Of a stretch of DNA of 42,774 nt, positions 34,792-42,774 are shown in pieces (the stretch's first letter is position 1; every line of letters starts with the position of its first letter). The stretch is from an uncultured Polaribacter sp. (lineage in GTDB: Bacteria > Bacteroidota > Bacteroidia > Flavobacteriales > Flavobacteriaceae). The notes under the pieces were generated by a model. It was not told the DNA's origin. It did no database searches and saw only the letters and a program-made list of their open reading frames with translations. The position numbers and the translations under genes were made by a program. The stretch lies in contig CAJQQH010000063.1 of NCBI GenBank assembly GCA_905480405.1, positions 1 through 42,774 on the forward strand. The letters run 5' to 3'.

Positions 34792-36198
34792 CTATTCTTC
34801 TTTCTTTTCTTCAACTATATCTAAAGAAATATCTTTTCCTTTTAAATAGTTTGGCAATTCCATACCAGCCATATTAAACATTTCTTGTAAAGGTGGTACA
34901 GCTTTATACATTCCAGAAATAAAGTTAGATGTAGATGTTTTTCCGTCTTTACTTCCTCCATTTTCCCAAACAGTTACTTTATCAATCTTAATATTTTTAA
35001 TAGCTTCCGCTTGTGTTTTAACCAATTCTGGTAATTTATCAGCAATCAACAACAAGGCAGCATTTTGAGAATCGTTTCCTGCAGCTTTGACAATTTGATC
35101 TAAACCTGCTGCCTGTTTTGTTAATACTTCATATAAACCTTGTGCTTCTGCCTGCGCTTTAAATAGAATTGCATCTGCCTCACCTTTTGCAATTCTTCTA
35201 ATATTTTCTGCTTGTGCTTCTGCATCTATTTCTACTTTACGTTTATCTATTTCTGCAGGTACAATAATATCTGCTAACTGAGAAGAACGTTCTCTTTCTG
35301 CTCTGGCAACTTCTGCTTCTTGCTCTGCAGCATAAGACTCTTTTAAAGCGTTTGCTGTTTGTACTTTTTCTGATGCTATTGCTGTACGTTCTGCTTCTGC
35401 TTCTCTTTGCCTTCTTAAAGAATCTGAATTAGCTACGGCTATTTTTGCTGTATTCTCTCCTTCTACTGCTTGTGCGTTTGCTGCTGCAACTTGGCTTCTT
35501 TCATCTTGTACTGCATTTGCTTCACCAATAGAACCATCTCTATTTTTTTCTGCTACCGATTTTCTTGCAGCGTTAATTGCATGTGCTGCTGCTTCTTTTC
35601 CTAGAGCTTCTATATATCCAGATTCATCAACAATATCAGTAATATTTACGTTAATTAATTTTAAACCAACTTTCTTTAGTTCTGTTTCTACAGATTGTGA
35701 AATATTGGTTAGAAACTTATCCCTATCGTTGTTAATTTCTTCAATATCCATCGATGCTACAACCAAACGTAACTGACCAAATATAATTTCTTGCGCTAAA
35801 TCTTGAATACTATCTTGATCTAAACCTAATAATCTTTCTGCAGCATTTTGCATAATTCCTGGTTCTGTAGAAACTCCAATTGTAAATCTACTTGGTACAT
35901 TTACACGAATATTTTGTTTAGAAAGTGCATTTACCAAATTAACTTCTATAGAAATTGGTGTTAAATCTAAAAATTGATAATCTTGAATTACTGGAAAAAT
36001 GAAAGCTGCTCCACCATGAATACATTTAGCAGATTCACCACCACTAACTTTACCATACACCACTAAAATTCTGTCTGACGGACATCTTTTATAGCGTTTT
36101 ATCATTGCGACTAGCAAGATAAAAATGAATAAAATGGCAATTCCTATTCCTATTAATCCTGCAAAAGGATTATTTTGTAGTACTATAAAATTTAGCAT
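34792..36198 (-). CDS. Flotillin-like SPFH-domain membrane protein
   Basis: This is a 468-residue flotillin homologue. It has one N-terminal membrane helix (GLIGIGIAILFIFILLVAMI), then a prohibitin-homology (SPFH) domain (~residues 30-200: LDLTPISIEVNLVNALSKQNI, INVNITDIVDESGYIEALG), then a long Glu/Ala-rich coiled coil (AVQDERSQVAAANAQAVEGE, QREAEAERTAIASEK, EEQEAEVARAERER-like), ending in a less conserved tail. Flotillins form membrane rafts that organise signalling and envelope proteins. Its start lies 9 nt after the NfeD-like gene, matching the yuaF-floT type pair. Confidence 0.93.
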   Translation of the reverse strand: MLNFIVLQNNPFAGLIGIGIAILFIFILLVAMIKRYKRCPSDRILVVYGKVSGGESAKCIHGGAAFIFPVIQDYQFLDLTPISIEVNLVNALSKQNIRVNVPSRFTIGVSTEPGIMQNAAERLLGLDQDSIQDLAQEIIFGQLRLVVASMDIEEINNDRDKFLTNISQSVETELKKVGLKLINVNITDIVDESGYIEALGKEAAAHAINAARKSVAEKNRDGSIGEANAVQDERSQVAAANAQAVEGENTAKIAVANSDSLRRQREAEAERTAIASEKVQTANALKESYAAEQEAEVARAERERSSQLADIIVPAEIDKRKVEIDAEAQAENIRRIAKGEADAILFKAQAEAQGLYEVLTKQAAGLDQIVKAAGNDSQNAALLLIADKLPELVKTQAEAIKNIKIDKVTVWENGGSKDGKTSTSNFISGMYKAVPPLQEMFNMAGMELPNYLKGKDISLDIVEEKKEE

Positions 36199-36207
36199 AT
36201 TTTTTTT

Positions 36208-36780
36208 TTAGTTTTGAGGTTCTATAATTAATAATCCGTTGTTTGTTACTTCAATTACTTTAATAATTTTTCCTTGTTTTAAATCTTCATTATAATCTGT
36301 TAATGCTTCTAACTCTCTTAAAGCTCCCTGAATTTTTATTTGAATTTTACCGGTTCTAGACCTATTTGCACCCACCGTTAAATAAACTTCTCCTATTGCA
36401 TTTAGAGCATTTTTCATTTTTAATGTTCCACTAGAAGTTAGTTTACTAATATAATAAAACATTGCTGCCATTATAGACATCATTGCTAAACCACAAATAA
36501 TTGAAATAAAAATAGTTGTAGATTTTGTATTTCCTGCATCCATACTTGCAATTCCACTCCAACCAAAAATAGCAAAAAAAGCAACTACATTTTTAAATGT
36601 AAAAAATTGAAAACCTGCTCCAGTATCTGCGTCTATTTCTGCATCTACATCACCAATATCACCACCATCTGCACCAATAAAAGTGCTTACTAAAACAAAT
36701 AAAAAAATTAAGGTAGAAACTCCTGTAATTACCCAATACGTTTTTTGAAAAGAAGTTAATTCTTGAAACCATTCCATCAT
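36208..36780 (-). CDS. NfeD-like membrane protein, flotillin partner
   Basis: This 190-residue protein has three membrane helices (residues ~15-35, ~65-85 and ~90-110), an acidic patch GDIGDVDAEIDADTGAG, and a C-terminal small beta-barrel (OB-like) domain from LKMKNALNAIGEVYLTVGA to the end. That arrangement fits the NfeD1b/YuaF class, which is coded next to flotillins. It precedes the flotillin gene by 9 nt on the same strand and is probably cotranscribed. The start could be either of two adjacent Met codons. Confidence 0.85.
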   Translation of the reverse strand: MMEWFQELTSFQKTYWVITGVSTLIFLFVLVSTFIGADGGDIGDVDAEIDADTGAGFQFFTFKNVVAFFAIFGWSGIASMDAGNTKSTTIFISIICGLAMMSIMAAMFYYISKLTSSGTLKMKNALNAIGEVYLTVGANRSRTGKIQIKIQGALRELEALTDYNEDLKQGKIIKVIEVTNNGLLIIEPQN

Positions 36781-37098
36781 AGCTAGTTCGTTTTTAAAGT
36801 GATTAAATATAAAGATTTTTGACCGAATAAAGTGAGTTATTCCATCAATATAAAGAAAAACCCATTTTTAAAGAAATCAACTTATAAAAGTGCTATTTAA
36901 GACTGATTTTAAATTTTATTTTTAAACCTATTTATTCTAGAAATAATTAGTTTAAAATACTAAAGTATAATTGAGCTTCTACTATTAGTAGTAAATATCT
37001 ATGCTTTGTTACATTTTTTTTTAAATTCTTAAAATAAAAAAAAAGCCTTAATATAAAATATATCAAGACTTTTTAGAAAAACGGGGTAATTAAATTTC
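36781..37098. other. Intergenic region with terminator only
   Basis: About 320 nt of very AT-rich sequence lies upstream of the NfeD-like gene. Apart from the hairpin at 37041-37074 I find no convincing ORF or RNA gene. A weak -7-like box (TATATTTA, 7 of 8) precedes the NfeD gene on the minus strand. Confidence 0.6.
37041..37074 (-). terminator. Imperfect hairpin terminator after the TonB receptor
   Basis: GCCTTAATATA and TATATCAAGAC form an imperfect 11-bp stem (two mismatches) bounded by A- and T-runs. It lies about 25 nt past the receptor stop on the minus strand. Confidence 0.6.
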
Positions 37099-38922
37099 TT
37101 AAAAATTATAACGCAATCCAAATAAAACATTACTCCCAGGCATTGGTACAAAACCAGCTTCTATATAATCTGCATTAAAAATATTATTTGCAGTAACTGT
37201 TAAACTAAACTTATTAAAATCTACAAGTATAGAAGCATCCCAAACATTATAACTTGTACCAATAGTTCTTTCTGCATATTTATAAATAATGTTTTGTCTT
37301 ACATTTTTAAATAACTTGCTTTCAAAACGAGTTATAAATTGGTGCTTTAAAGTATTTAAAGAATAACGAGATAAATCTTTATTCTGATCTAAAATATCAT
37401 CTTCTAAGAAATTATATCCAAAAGATAATTTTTGATTGAATTCATTTATTTTAAAATGATAATCTGTGTTAAATTCAAAACCCTGAGTGCTTACTTTTGT
37501 AATATTAGTTGCTACATATTTAGATGACGGATCTGTGTTTGGCCTAATAAAATCTATTAAGTTCGTAGCATTTCTATTAAAAATCGCTAATGAAGTTGTA
37601 AATTTTCCAGAGATGTGTTTTAAACCAATTTCTTGAGAAAATGCTTCTTCTGGGTTTAAGTCAGGATTACCAGCAGTGCTACTATCATTATAGTACAAAT
37701 CTGTGTATGTAGGTATTCTATATGTTAACCCTAAATTTCCATATACTTTTAAGTTGTCTGATAATTGATATCCAATATCTAACCCTGGAAATGCATGAAA
37801 TTTAAAATCAGAAAAATAAGTAACAGCAACTCCTGGTGTAATATCTAATCTATCGTCTGCGAATTTAAAACGGTGTTCTAAAAACAAATTTGCCATCGTT
37901 CTATTTCTATTTCCTAAATTATTACTACTTATAAAAATTCTAGAAACATCTAACCCAAAACCTGTAATTCCAATATTAGAAGTATAAGAAGCATTTGCTT
38001 CTACACCTACTTTATTAGTAATATGCAGATTTCTATACACACTTGGGTTATCTCTTATATACACATAATCATCTTCACCTCTTTTCCAATATACTCTTGG
38101 TGTAATTTTTAAATTTTCTGTTCTAAAAGTTGATGAAACACTAAATAAACTACTCTGTGTTTCTTCATATTGCTCTGTAGCACTTTCTCTAGCATAAAAC
38201 CCATTTGCTCCAAATTTTTTATCAAAAAAAGTAGCTAAAACCTCTATAGGTTGTTTCTTTTTATTAAAAACTCCTTTTAATAAATAATTATAATTATTAT
38301 AATCTGTATTATGCATGTAACCATCTGAAGTTAGAACACCAACATGGGCAATTATAGATGAATTTTCAAACTCTTTACCAACAGTTACAGAACCGTTTAA
38401 TTGCCCAAAAGAACCTGCCTCAATATTTACAGAAACTGTATTCTCTAATTTCTTTTTAGTAACAATATTTATAGCTCCTGTAAATGCATTTTGCCCAAAA
38501 ACCCTAGCTGCAGGACCTTTTATAATTTCTATTCTTTCTATAACTTCTATAGGTAAAGCTGCATTTAATGTATGATGTCCTGTTTGTGCATCATCCATTT
38601 TAACGCCATCAATTAACAATAAAGTTTGATCGAAACCACCACCTCTAATATATAAATCTGCTTGACTACCTGATGTTCCTCTTCTTCTAACATCTACACC
38701 TGCCACTTGCTGTAATAGATCTGCAACATTAGTAGCTGCACTATTTTTTATATCTTTTGCTGTAATTACATTTATAGTTCTAGAGTTTTCCTTAAATGGT
38801 AAATCTATTCGAGTAGATTTTATTAAAATAGTATCTAGTCTTTGTATTTTATTGTTTTCTTGAGAAAACAAATTTATATGCAATACTAAAAGAGCAATAA
38901 TGATTAATTTACTTTTGTTCAT
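37099..38922 (-). CDS. TonB-dependent outer-membrane receptor, BtuB-like
   Basis: This is a 607-residue outer-membrane transporter of the BtuB/siderophore type, smaller than SusC-type receptors. A signal peptide (MNKSKLIIIALLVLHINLF, cleavage near SQ) starts at the ATG 38922; the upstream codon at 38955 would add 11 residues before it. A plug domain follows (DTILIKSTRID as TonB box region, VADLLQQVAGVDVRRRG, ADLYIRGGGFDQTLLLIDG, IEIIKGPAARVFGQNAFTGA), then a beta-barrel with NPDLNPEEAFSQEIGLKH and a C-terminal aromatic residue (LFGLRYNF). The ligand is unknown. It is divergent from a MocR-type regulator, with a shared 75-nt spacer. Confidence 0.93.
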   Translation of the reverse strand: MNKSKLIIIALLVLHINLFSQENNKIQRLDTILIKSTRIDLPFKENSRTINVITAKDIKNSAATNVADLLQQVAGVDVRRRGTSGSQADLYIRGGGFDQTLLLIDGVKMDDAQTGHHTLNAALPIEVIERIEIIKGPAARVFGQNAFTGAINIVTKKKLENTVSVNIEAGSFGQLNGSVTVGKEFENSSIIAHVGVLTSDGYMHNTDYNNYNYLLKGVFNKKKQPIEVLATFFDKKFGANGFYARESATEQYEETQSSLFSVSSTFRTENLKITPRVYWKRGEDDYVYIRDNPSVYRNLHITNKVGVEANASYTSNIGITGFGLDVSRIFISSNNLGNRNRTMANLFLEHRFKFADDRLDITPGVAVTYFSDFKFHAFPGLDIGYQLSDNLKVYGNLGLTYRIPTYTDLYYNDSSTAGNPDLNPEEAFSQEIGLKHISGKFTTSLAIFNRNATNLIDFIRPNTDPSSKYVATNITKVSTQGFEFNTDYHFKINEFNQKLSFGYNFLEDDILDQNKDLSRYSLNTLKHQFITRFESKLFKNVRQNIIYKYAERTIGTSYNVWDASILVDFNKFSLTVTANNIFNADYIEAGFVPMPGSNVLFGLRYNF

Positions 38923-38968
38923 TTTAATTATTATTTTAATTTTAAAACGCAGCAAAAATCGTAACTTT

Positions 38969-39013
38969 CCGGACGATTAAACTAGTCCAGTTTTAAAATG
39001 ATAGATAGTCCGG
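38969..39013. promoter_or_regulatory. CYGGAC motif cluster, probable MocR operator
   Basis: On the plus strand AGTCCAGTT begins at 38984 and AGTCCGGTT at 39007, direct repeats spaced 23 nt (about two turns). In opposite orientation CCGGAC lies at 38969-38974. All share the hexamer C[T/C]GGAC, which I recall as the core of repeats bound by some MocR proteins (TauR-type). The last copy overlaps the first codons of the regulator, so it could also act on that gene itself. Confidence 0.55.
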
Positions 39014-40509
39014 TTAGTATTCTGCTTAAACAACTTATTGATTTTAATAAATCGATACCTCAACCCGTATATATACAAGTTTCACAACAAATAATAAATG
39101 CAATACAACGTAGATATTTAACAAAAGGTTCTCTTCTACCAGGAACACGTGTTTTAGGGCAATTATTAAAAATTCATAGAAATACGGCGGTTGCTATTTA
39201 CGAAGAATTAGCCTCACAAGGTTGGGTAGAAATTATACCTAATAAAGGCACATTTATTTTGGAACCAGAGCAAAAAACAGCAAAAATTAAAGCGCCTTCT
39301 CAAAAAATAAATCAAGCTTATACATATGCAAGATCAACTGGGTTTCCATTTCAAAATTCATTTCATTTAGCTTCAACTACTCAATTAACAAATGCAGCAT
39401 ATACCATAAACGACGGAAAACCAGATTTACGTTTACATCCTGTACATGAATTTACAAGATGGTATAGTGCAGCTATGAAACGAAAAACACTCATCAAAAA
39501 ATGGAACAGACCTAATGAATCTTCTTATTCTTTATTTCAAACACAACTTTGTAATTATTTAAACGCAACAAGAGGTTTTCATATCAGCACAAAAAACGTA
39601 CTAAATACACGTAGTACAGAAATGAGTTTGTACATCGTATCGCAATTATTAATAAAACAAAATGATGTTGTATTAGTTGGTCATTTAAGTAATTATGCTG
39701 CTAACATGATTTTTCAGCAAGCAAAAGCAACGATTAAAACAATCCCGGTAGATAAAGATGGTTTAGATGTTTCCTACATAAAAAAGCATTTTGTAAAACA
39801 CAGTATTCGTTGTGTATACATATGCGCGCACAGAGATTACCCTACAATGGTAAAACTAAGTGCAGAGCGTCGTTTAGCATTATTGCAACTAGCAAAAGAA
39901 TACGGTTTTGCAATTATTGAAGATGATTATGATTACGACTTTCAATTCGATGGTTCTGCTATGTTACCAATGGCTAGTGCAGATGTAAATGGTATGGTTA
40001 TTTATTTAGGTAAATTGGGGCAATCTTTATTTCCTAGTTTTCAAACAGGGTTTGTGGTAGCACCAGAAAACTTAATTTCTGAAGCTAATAACTATTTACA
40101 ATTACTCGACCAACAAGGAGATTTAATTCAAGAACAAATGTTATCTGAGTTAATTAATGAAGGTGAAATTTATCGACTAATGAAAAAAAACATTGTCGTC
40201 TATAAACAAAGACGAGATTGTTTGTGCAAACTCTTAATTAGATATTTTACAGAAATAGCACAATGGGAAATCCCTTCTGGCGGATTAGCTATTTGGCTAC
40301 AATTTCAAACAAACATCTCATTGGTAAAACTAGCCGAAGAAGCCGAAAAAAACAATTTATTTATACCAAAAACAATTTTGTATCAAAATAAAAACACCTG
40401 TGCTATTCGTTTTGGGTTTGGTCACTTATCTATGGAAGAAATAGAAACGGTAATCATAAAGTTAAAAAACGCTTATAATAAGGTAACTAAAAAATCTATT
40501 GATAATTAG
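38998..40509 (+). CDS. MocR/GntR regulator with degenerate aminotransferase domain
   Basis: This 503-residue protein has an N-terminal GntR winged helix (residues ~20-88: PVYIQVSQQIINAIQ, GSLLPGTRVLGQLLKIHRNT, YEELASQGWVEIIPNKGTF) and a C-terminal class I aminotransferase fold. IIEDDYDYDFQFDG keeps the cofactor-ring Asp309 and Tyr311, and AIRFGFGHLS keeps the substrate Arg. The PLP segment reads YLGKLGQSLFPSFQTGF where GabR/PdxR-type proteins have GTFSKSL-P-LR: the Schiff-base Lys is Gln342 and the phosphate Arg is Gln349. It thus should not bind PLP covalently and may sense another ligand. It is divergent from the TonB receptor, its likely target. Confidence 0.88.
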   Translation: MIDSPVSILLKQLIDFNKSIPQPVYIQVSQQIINAIQRRYLTKGSLLPGTRVLGQLLKIHRNTAVAIYEELASQGWVEIIPNKGTFILEPEQKTAKIKAPSQKINQAYTYARSTGFPFQNSFHLASTTQLTNAAYTINDGKPDLRLHPVHEFTRWYSAAMKRKTLIKKWNRPNESSYSLFQTQLCNYLNATRGFHISTKNVLNTRSTEMSLYIVSQLLIKQNDVVLVGHLSNYAANMIFQQAKATIKTIPVDKDGLDVSYIKKHFVKHSIRCVYICAHRDYPTMVKLSAERRLALLQLAKEYGFAIIEDDYDYDFQFDGSAMLPMASADVNGMVIYLGKLGQSLFPSFQTGFVVAPENLISEANNYLQLLDQQGDLIQEQMLSELINEGEIYRLMKKNIVVYKQRRDCLCKLLIRYFTEIAQWEIPSGGLAIWLQFQTNISLVKLAEEAEKNNLFIPKTILYQNKNTCAIRFGFGHLSMEEIETVIIKLKNAYNKVTKKSIDN

Positions 40510-40576
40510 TTTTATTTAATCGATTAAGATATTAACAACTTCATTTTTCCTGCTATTTTTTTGATACTTTTATAGC

Positions 40577-41836
40577 ATGTTTGCATTGGTCGATTGTAAT
40601 AATTTTTATGCTTCTTGTGAGCGGGTATTTAACCCGAACTTACAAGGAAAACCAATTGCTATTTTAAGCAATAATGATGGTTGTGTTATTTCTATGAGTG
40701 ATGAAGCTAAGAAATTACAACTGCCATTTGGTGCGCCCATTTTTAAATGGGAACAATTTTGTAAAGCAAATAATATTACAATTTTATCTTCTAATTATCC
40801 GCTGTATGGAGATATGAGTGCAAGAGTTATGAATATTCTTGCTGATTTTTCGCCAGACGTAGAAGTCTATTCTATTGATGAATCCTTTTTGGAATTAAAA
40901 GGTTTTGAAAATTATAATTTAGAAGAATATGCAGCAAAAATGAGAAGTCGTATTTTAAAATGGACTGGCATACCAACTTGTGTAGGAATTGCACCTACAA
41001 AAGCATTAACTAAAGTTGCCAACAAAATTGCACGGTCTAACATAAAACAGTCTAAAGGAGTTTGCATTATAGATTCTGAAGAAAATAGAATTAAAGCATT
41101 AAAGTGGACAAAAATTGGCAACGTTTGGGGAATTGGAAGGCGCTTAAAAAAACGATTACAAGACAAAGGTTGTGTAACTGCATATGATTTTACTCAATTA
41201 TCTAGCGATTGGGTTTTAAAAGAATTTTCTATTGTAACATGGCGCTTACAAAAAGATTTACAAGGCATATCTAAAATACCATTAGAAGATGTCGTTTCTT
41301 CTAAAAAAATGATTGCAACCACACGTAGTTTCGAATATACATATGCAGATATTGATAATATTAAAGAACGGATTTCTACGTTTGCAGCAAGTTGTGCCGA
41401 AAAATTACGAAAACAAAATTCGAGTTGTCATATGTTAATAATACAGCTCTCTAGCGATAGACATAAAAAAGAAGTACAACAACACAGAGAAAGTAAAACT
41501 GTTCTTTTCTCTTACCCAACAGACTCTACTCTAACTATTTCTAACGCAGCAATAGCAGCTGTTAAGACAATTTTTAAACCAGGCATTAAATACAAAAGAG
41601 CAGGCGTAATTGTTACAGGTTTGGTACCAAATGATAATTTTCAATTAAACTTATTCTCTAGTGAAAATCCTAAACACAAACCTTTAATGTCTGTGATAGA
41701 TAAATTGAATAAAAAGTTTAAAACTGATAAAATTAAATTAGGAAACCAAGATTTAAACCGCACATGGAAAATGCGACAAGAACGGTTGTCACCGAAATTT
41801 ACAACCAATATTAACGAAGTTATAACCGTAAAATAA
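40577..41836 (+). CDS. umuC: Y-family error-prone DNA polymerase UmuC
   Basis: This is a 419-residue translesion polymerase subunit (Pol V catalytic subunit). The catalytic acidic residues are Asp6 (FALVDCNNFYASCERVF) and Asp101-Glu102 (VYSIDESFLEL), at the same positions as in E. coli UmuC. NNDGCVISMSDEAKKL and GIPTCVGIAPTKALTKVANKIA are UmuC-specific. It starts 67 nt after the MocR gene and is followed by a DUF2007 gene after 10 nt and then umuD, so it is likely one operon. No recognised SOS box is seen upstream; a near -7 box (TACTTTTA) ends 5 nt before the ATG. Confidence 0.96.
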   Translation: MFALVDCNNFYASCERVFNPNLQGKPIAILSNNDGCVISMSDEAKKLQLPFGAPIFKWEQFCKANNITILSSNYPLYGDMSARVMNILADFSPDVEVYSIDESFLELKGFENYNLEEYAAKMRSRILKWTGIPTCVGIAPTKALTKVANKIARSNIKQSKGVCIIDSEENRIKALKWTKIGNVWGIGRRLKKRLQDKGCVTAYDFTQLSSDWVLKEFSIVTWRLQKDLQGISKIPLEDVVSSKKMIATTRSFEYTYADIDNIKERISTFAASCAEKLRKQNSSCHMLIIQLSSDRHKKEVQQHRESKTVLFSYPTDSTLTISNAAIAAVKTIFKPGIKYKRAGVIVTGLVPNDNFQLNLFSSENPKHKPLMSVIDKLNKKFKTDKIKLGNQDLNRTWKMRQERLSPKFTTNINEVITVK

Positions 41837-41846
41837 AATACTTTTA

Positions 41847-42224
41847 ATGAATGATGATTACAAAATTATAGCAACTTTTGAGTATTCTACAGAAGCACAT
41901 GTTACAAAATCTAGATTAGATTCAGAAGGTTTTAAAACAATGTTAATGGATGAAAAAACGATAGATACAGATCCGTTAGTAAGCAATGCCATTGGTGGCG
42001 TAAAATTATTAGTACATAAAAATGATTTTGACAAAGCTATTGGTATTTATAACGAAATAAGAACCTACCAAAAAGATAAAAATGGAGATGCTATTTTTTG
42101 TATTGAATGTAACTCTAACAGAATTTTAATTGCGCCTATTCAAAGAAAAAATGTTTTTTATATGTTATTCCCATTTTTTGAAAAAACAAGGCATATTTGT
42201 AATAATTGTAAAACAATTTTTTAA
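41847..42224 (+). CDS. DUF2007-type protein with C-terminal zinc ribbon
   Basis: This 125-residue protein has two parts. Residues ~1-75 (KIIATFEYSTEAHVTKSRLD, EGFKTMLMDEKTI, GGVKLLVHKNDFDKAIGIY) match the DUF2007 putative signal-transducing fold, of GlnB-like size. The C-terminal third has two CxxC pairs, FCIEC and ICNNC, forming a likely zinc ribbon. It sits between umuC and umuD on the same strand with short gaps (10 and 51 nt). Its function is unknown; the location suggests coexpression with the DNA-damage polymerase. Confidence 0.75.
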   Translation: MNDDYKIIATFEYSTEAHVTKSRLDSEGFKTMLMDEKTIDTDPLVSNAIGGVKLLVHKNDFDKAIGIYNEIRTYQKDKNGDAIFCIECNSNRILIAPIQRKNVFYMLFPFFEKTRHICNNCKTIF

Positions 42225-42275
42225 TTATAAAATAATAACTGAAAAATTTAAAGAAATGTTATAATTTGCATTCAA

Positions 42276-42710
42276 ATGGAAACTTCTAAAACACTTACTT
42301 TTTTTACACCAAAAGCTTCTACAGGAAATGGGGCTGTATTTGTTGATACTGGTATTTCTGCCGGATTCCCTTCTCCTGCAGACGATTTTAGAGAAACAAG
42401 AATTTCTTTAGATGATGAACTCATTCATAACAAAGACGCTACTTTTTTTGCTAAAGTAAAAGGACAATCTATGATTGATGCTGGTTTAGACGATAACGAT
42501 TTATTGGTTATTGATAGAAGTTTAGAACCTGCAAATAATAAAATTGCCGTTTGTTTTTTAGATGGTGAATTTACCGTAAAACGTTTACGTGTAGAAAAAA
42601 ATGAAGTTTGGTTACAACCAGAAAATCCTAATTATCCTATTATAAATATTACAGAAGAGAATGATTTTATGATTTGGGGTATTGTAACAAACGTTATAAA
42701 AAAAGTTTAA
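42276..42710 (+). CDS. umuD: UmuD-type S24 peptidase (Pol V accessory)
   Basis: This 144-residue self-cleaving LexA/UmuD-family protein has a cleavage region of SAGFPSPADD with Ala29-Gly30 as the likely scissile bond (E. coli UmuD has Cys-Gly followed by FPSPA). The catalytic Ser65 is in KGQSMIDAG and Lys102 is in GEFTVKRL; the 37-residue distance equals that in E. coli UmuD. It has no DNA-binding domain, so it is UmuD and not LexA. Cleavage upon RecA activation gives the active UmuD' partner of UmuC. The gene order umuC-X-umuD is the reverse of E. coli umuDC. Confidence 0.93.
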   Translation: METSKTLTFFTPKASTGNGAVFVDTGISAGFPSPADDFRETRISLDDELIHNKDATFFAKVKGQSMIDAGLDDNDLLVIDRSLEPANNKIAVCFLDGEFTVKRLRVEKNEVWLQPENPNYPIINITEENDFMIWGIVTNVIKKV

Positions 42711-42736
42711 AATTATCTTTTTTTAATACTTTATTA

Positions 42737-42764
42737 TTGTTTTTCGATAATTTTTATATATTTG
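42737..42764 (+). promoter_or_regulatory. Promoter (TTG - 17 nt - TATATTTG) for a gene past the window
   Basis: TTG at 42737-42739 and TATATTTG at 42757-42764 with a 17-nt spacer match the Bacteroidota -33/-7 pattern. It reads rightward off the window edge. An ATG at 42767 is too close to the expected start of transcription to judge. It lies 26 nt after the umuD stop. Confidence 0.65.
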
Positions 42765-42774
42765 CAATGTCAAA

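Noticed and set aside
38923..38997. Cobalamin riboswitch before the BtuB-like receptor
   Set aside because: The spacer is only 75 nt and lacks the conserved B12-box elements; the CYGGAC repeats explain its structure better.
42276..42710. LexA repressor instead of UmuD
   Set aside because: The protein is 144 residues and begins directly before the cleavage region, with no helix-turn-helix DNA-binding domain.

Overview
The window is a low-GC chromosomal segment from a member of the Bacteroidota, almost certainly a marine Flavobacteriaceae (Polaribacter/Tenacibaculum-like). The evidence is type IX secretion C-terminal sorting domains, Bacteroidota-type -7 promoter boxes (TAnnTTTG) before many genes, almost no Shine-Dalgarno sequences, and the family-typical FtsZ C-terminal end. 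I see no rRNA, tRNA, insertion sequence, prophage, integrase or CRISPR array. Most of the window is core genome with small accessory pieces.

Layout. (1) 1-4.5 kb: the 3' end of a type IX-secreted protein, a 58-residue Tat-like leader peptide gene ending GGGF, a doubtful small membrane ORF and a large secreted protein of unknown function. (2) 4.6-20.2 kb, minus strand: the division and cell-wall (dcw) cluster mraZ-rsmH-ftsL-ftsI-murE-mraY-murD-ftsW-murG-murC-ftsQ-ftsA-ftsZ. It is tightly packed and closed by a terminator after ftsZ. It makes lipid II from UDP-MurNAc precursors (MurE carries the meso-DAP motif), flips or polymerises it (FtsW/FtsI) and builds the Z-ring (FtsZ/FtsA/FtsQ/FtsL). 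Three 10-bp repeats matching the AAAGTGG-N3 type of MraZ site lie just upstream of the mraZ -7 box. (3) 20.3-23.2 kb, plus: alpha/beta hydrolase, engB, an RluA-type pseudouridine synthase and a nitroreductase. (4) 23.2-26.3 kb, minus: a 7-TM protein resembling the lycopene cyclase domain and a membrane-anchored penicillin-acylase-family Ntn hydrolase. (5) 26.4-28.6 kb, plus: a DegT-type sugar aminotransferase and galE. (6) 28.7-32.5 kb, minus: a DUF2911 protein, the ferrous iron uptake operon feoA-feoB-Cys-rich peptide with a Fur-like palindrome inside its promoter, and a SCO1/SenC protein. (7) 32.7-34.0 kb, plus: rseP. (8) 34.0-36.8 kb, minus: two duplicated small zinc-ribbon proteins whose start codons follow TTAG/CTAA tandem repeats, then an NfeD-flotillin pair. 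(9) 37.1-40.5 kb: a BtuB-like TonB-dependent receptor divergent from a MocR/GntR regulator whose aminotransferase domain has lost the PLP lysine; CYGGAC motifs lie between them. (10) 40.6-42.7 kb, plus: umuC, a DUF2007/zinc-ribbon protein and umuD, followed by a promoter for a gene beyond the window.

The most unusual items are the TonB receptor/MocR pair with its probable operator, the tetranucleotide repeats (a perfect (ACTA)9 in the only large gap inside the mur-fts core, and shorter versions abutting two start codons), the missing canonical start codon of murE, the MraZ box array, and the small GGGF peptide. No wholly new multi-gene system is evident. Positions and motifs were read by eye; family assignments rest on recognised motifs, not database searches.
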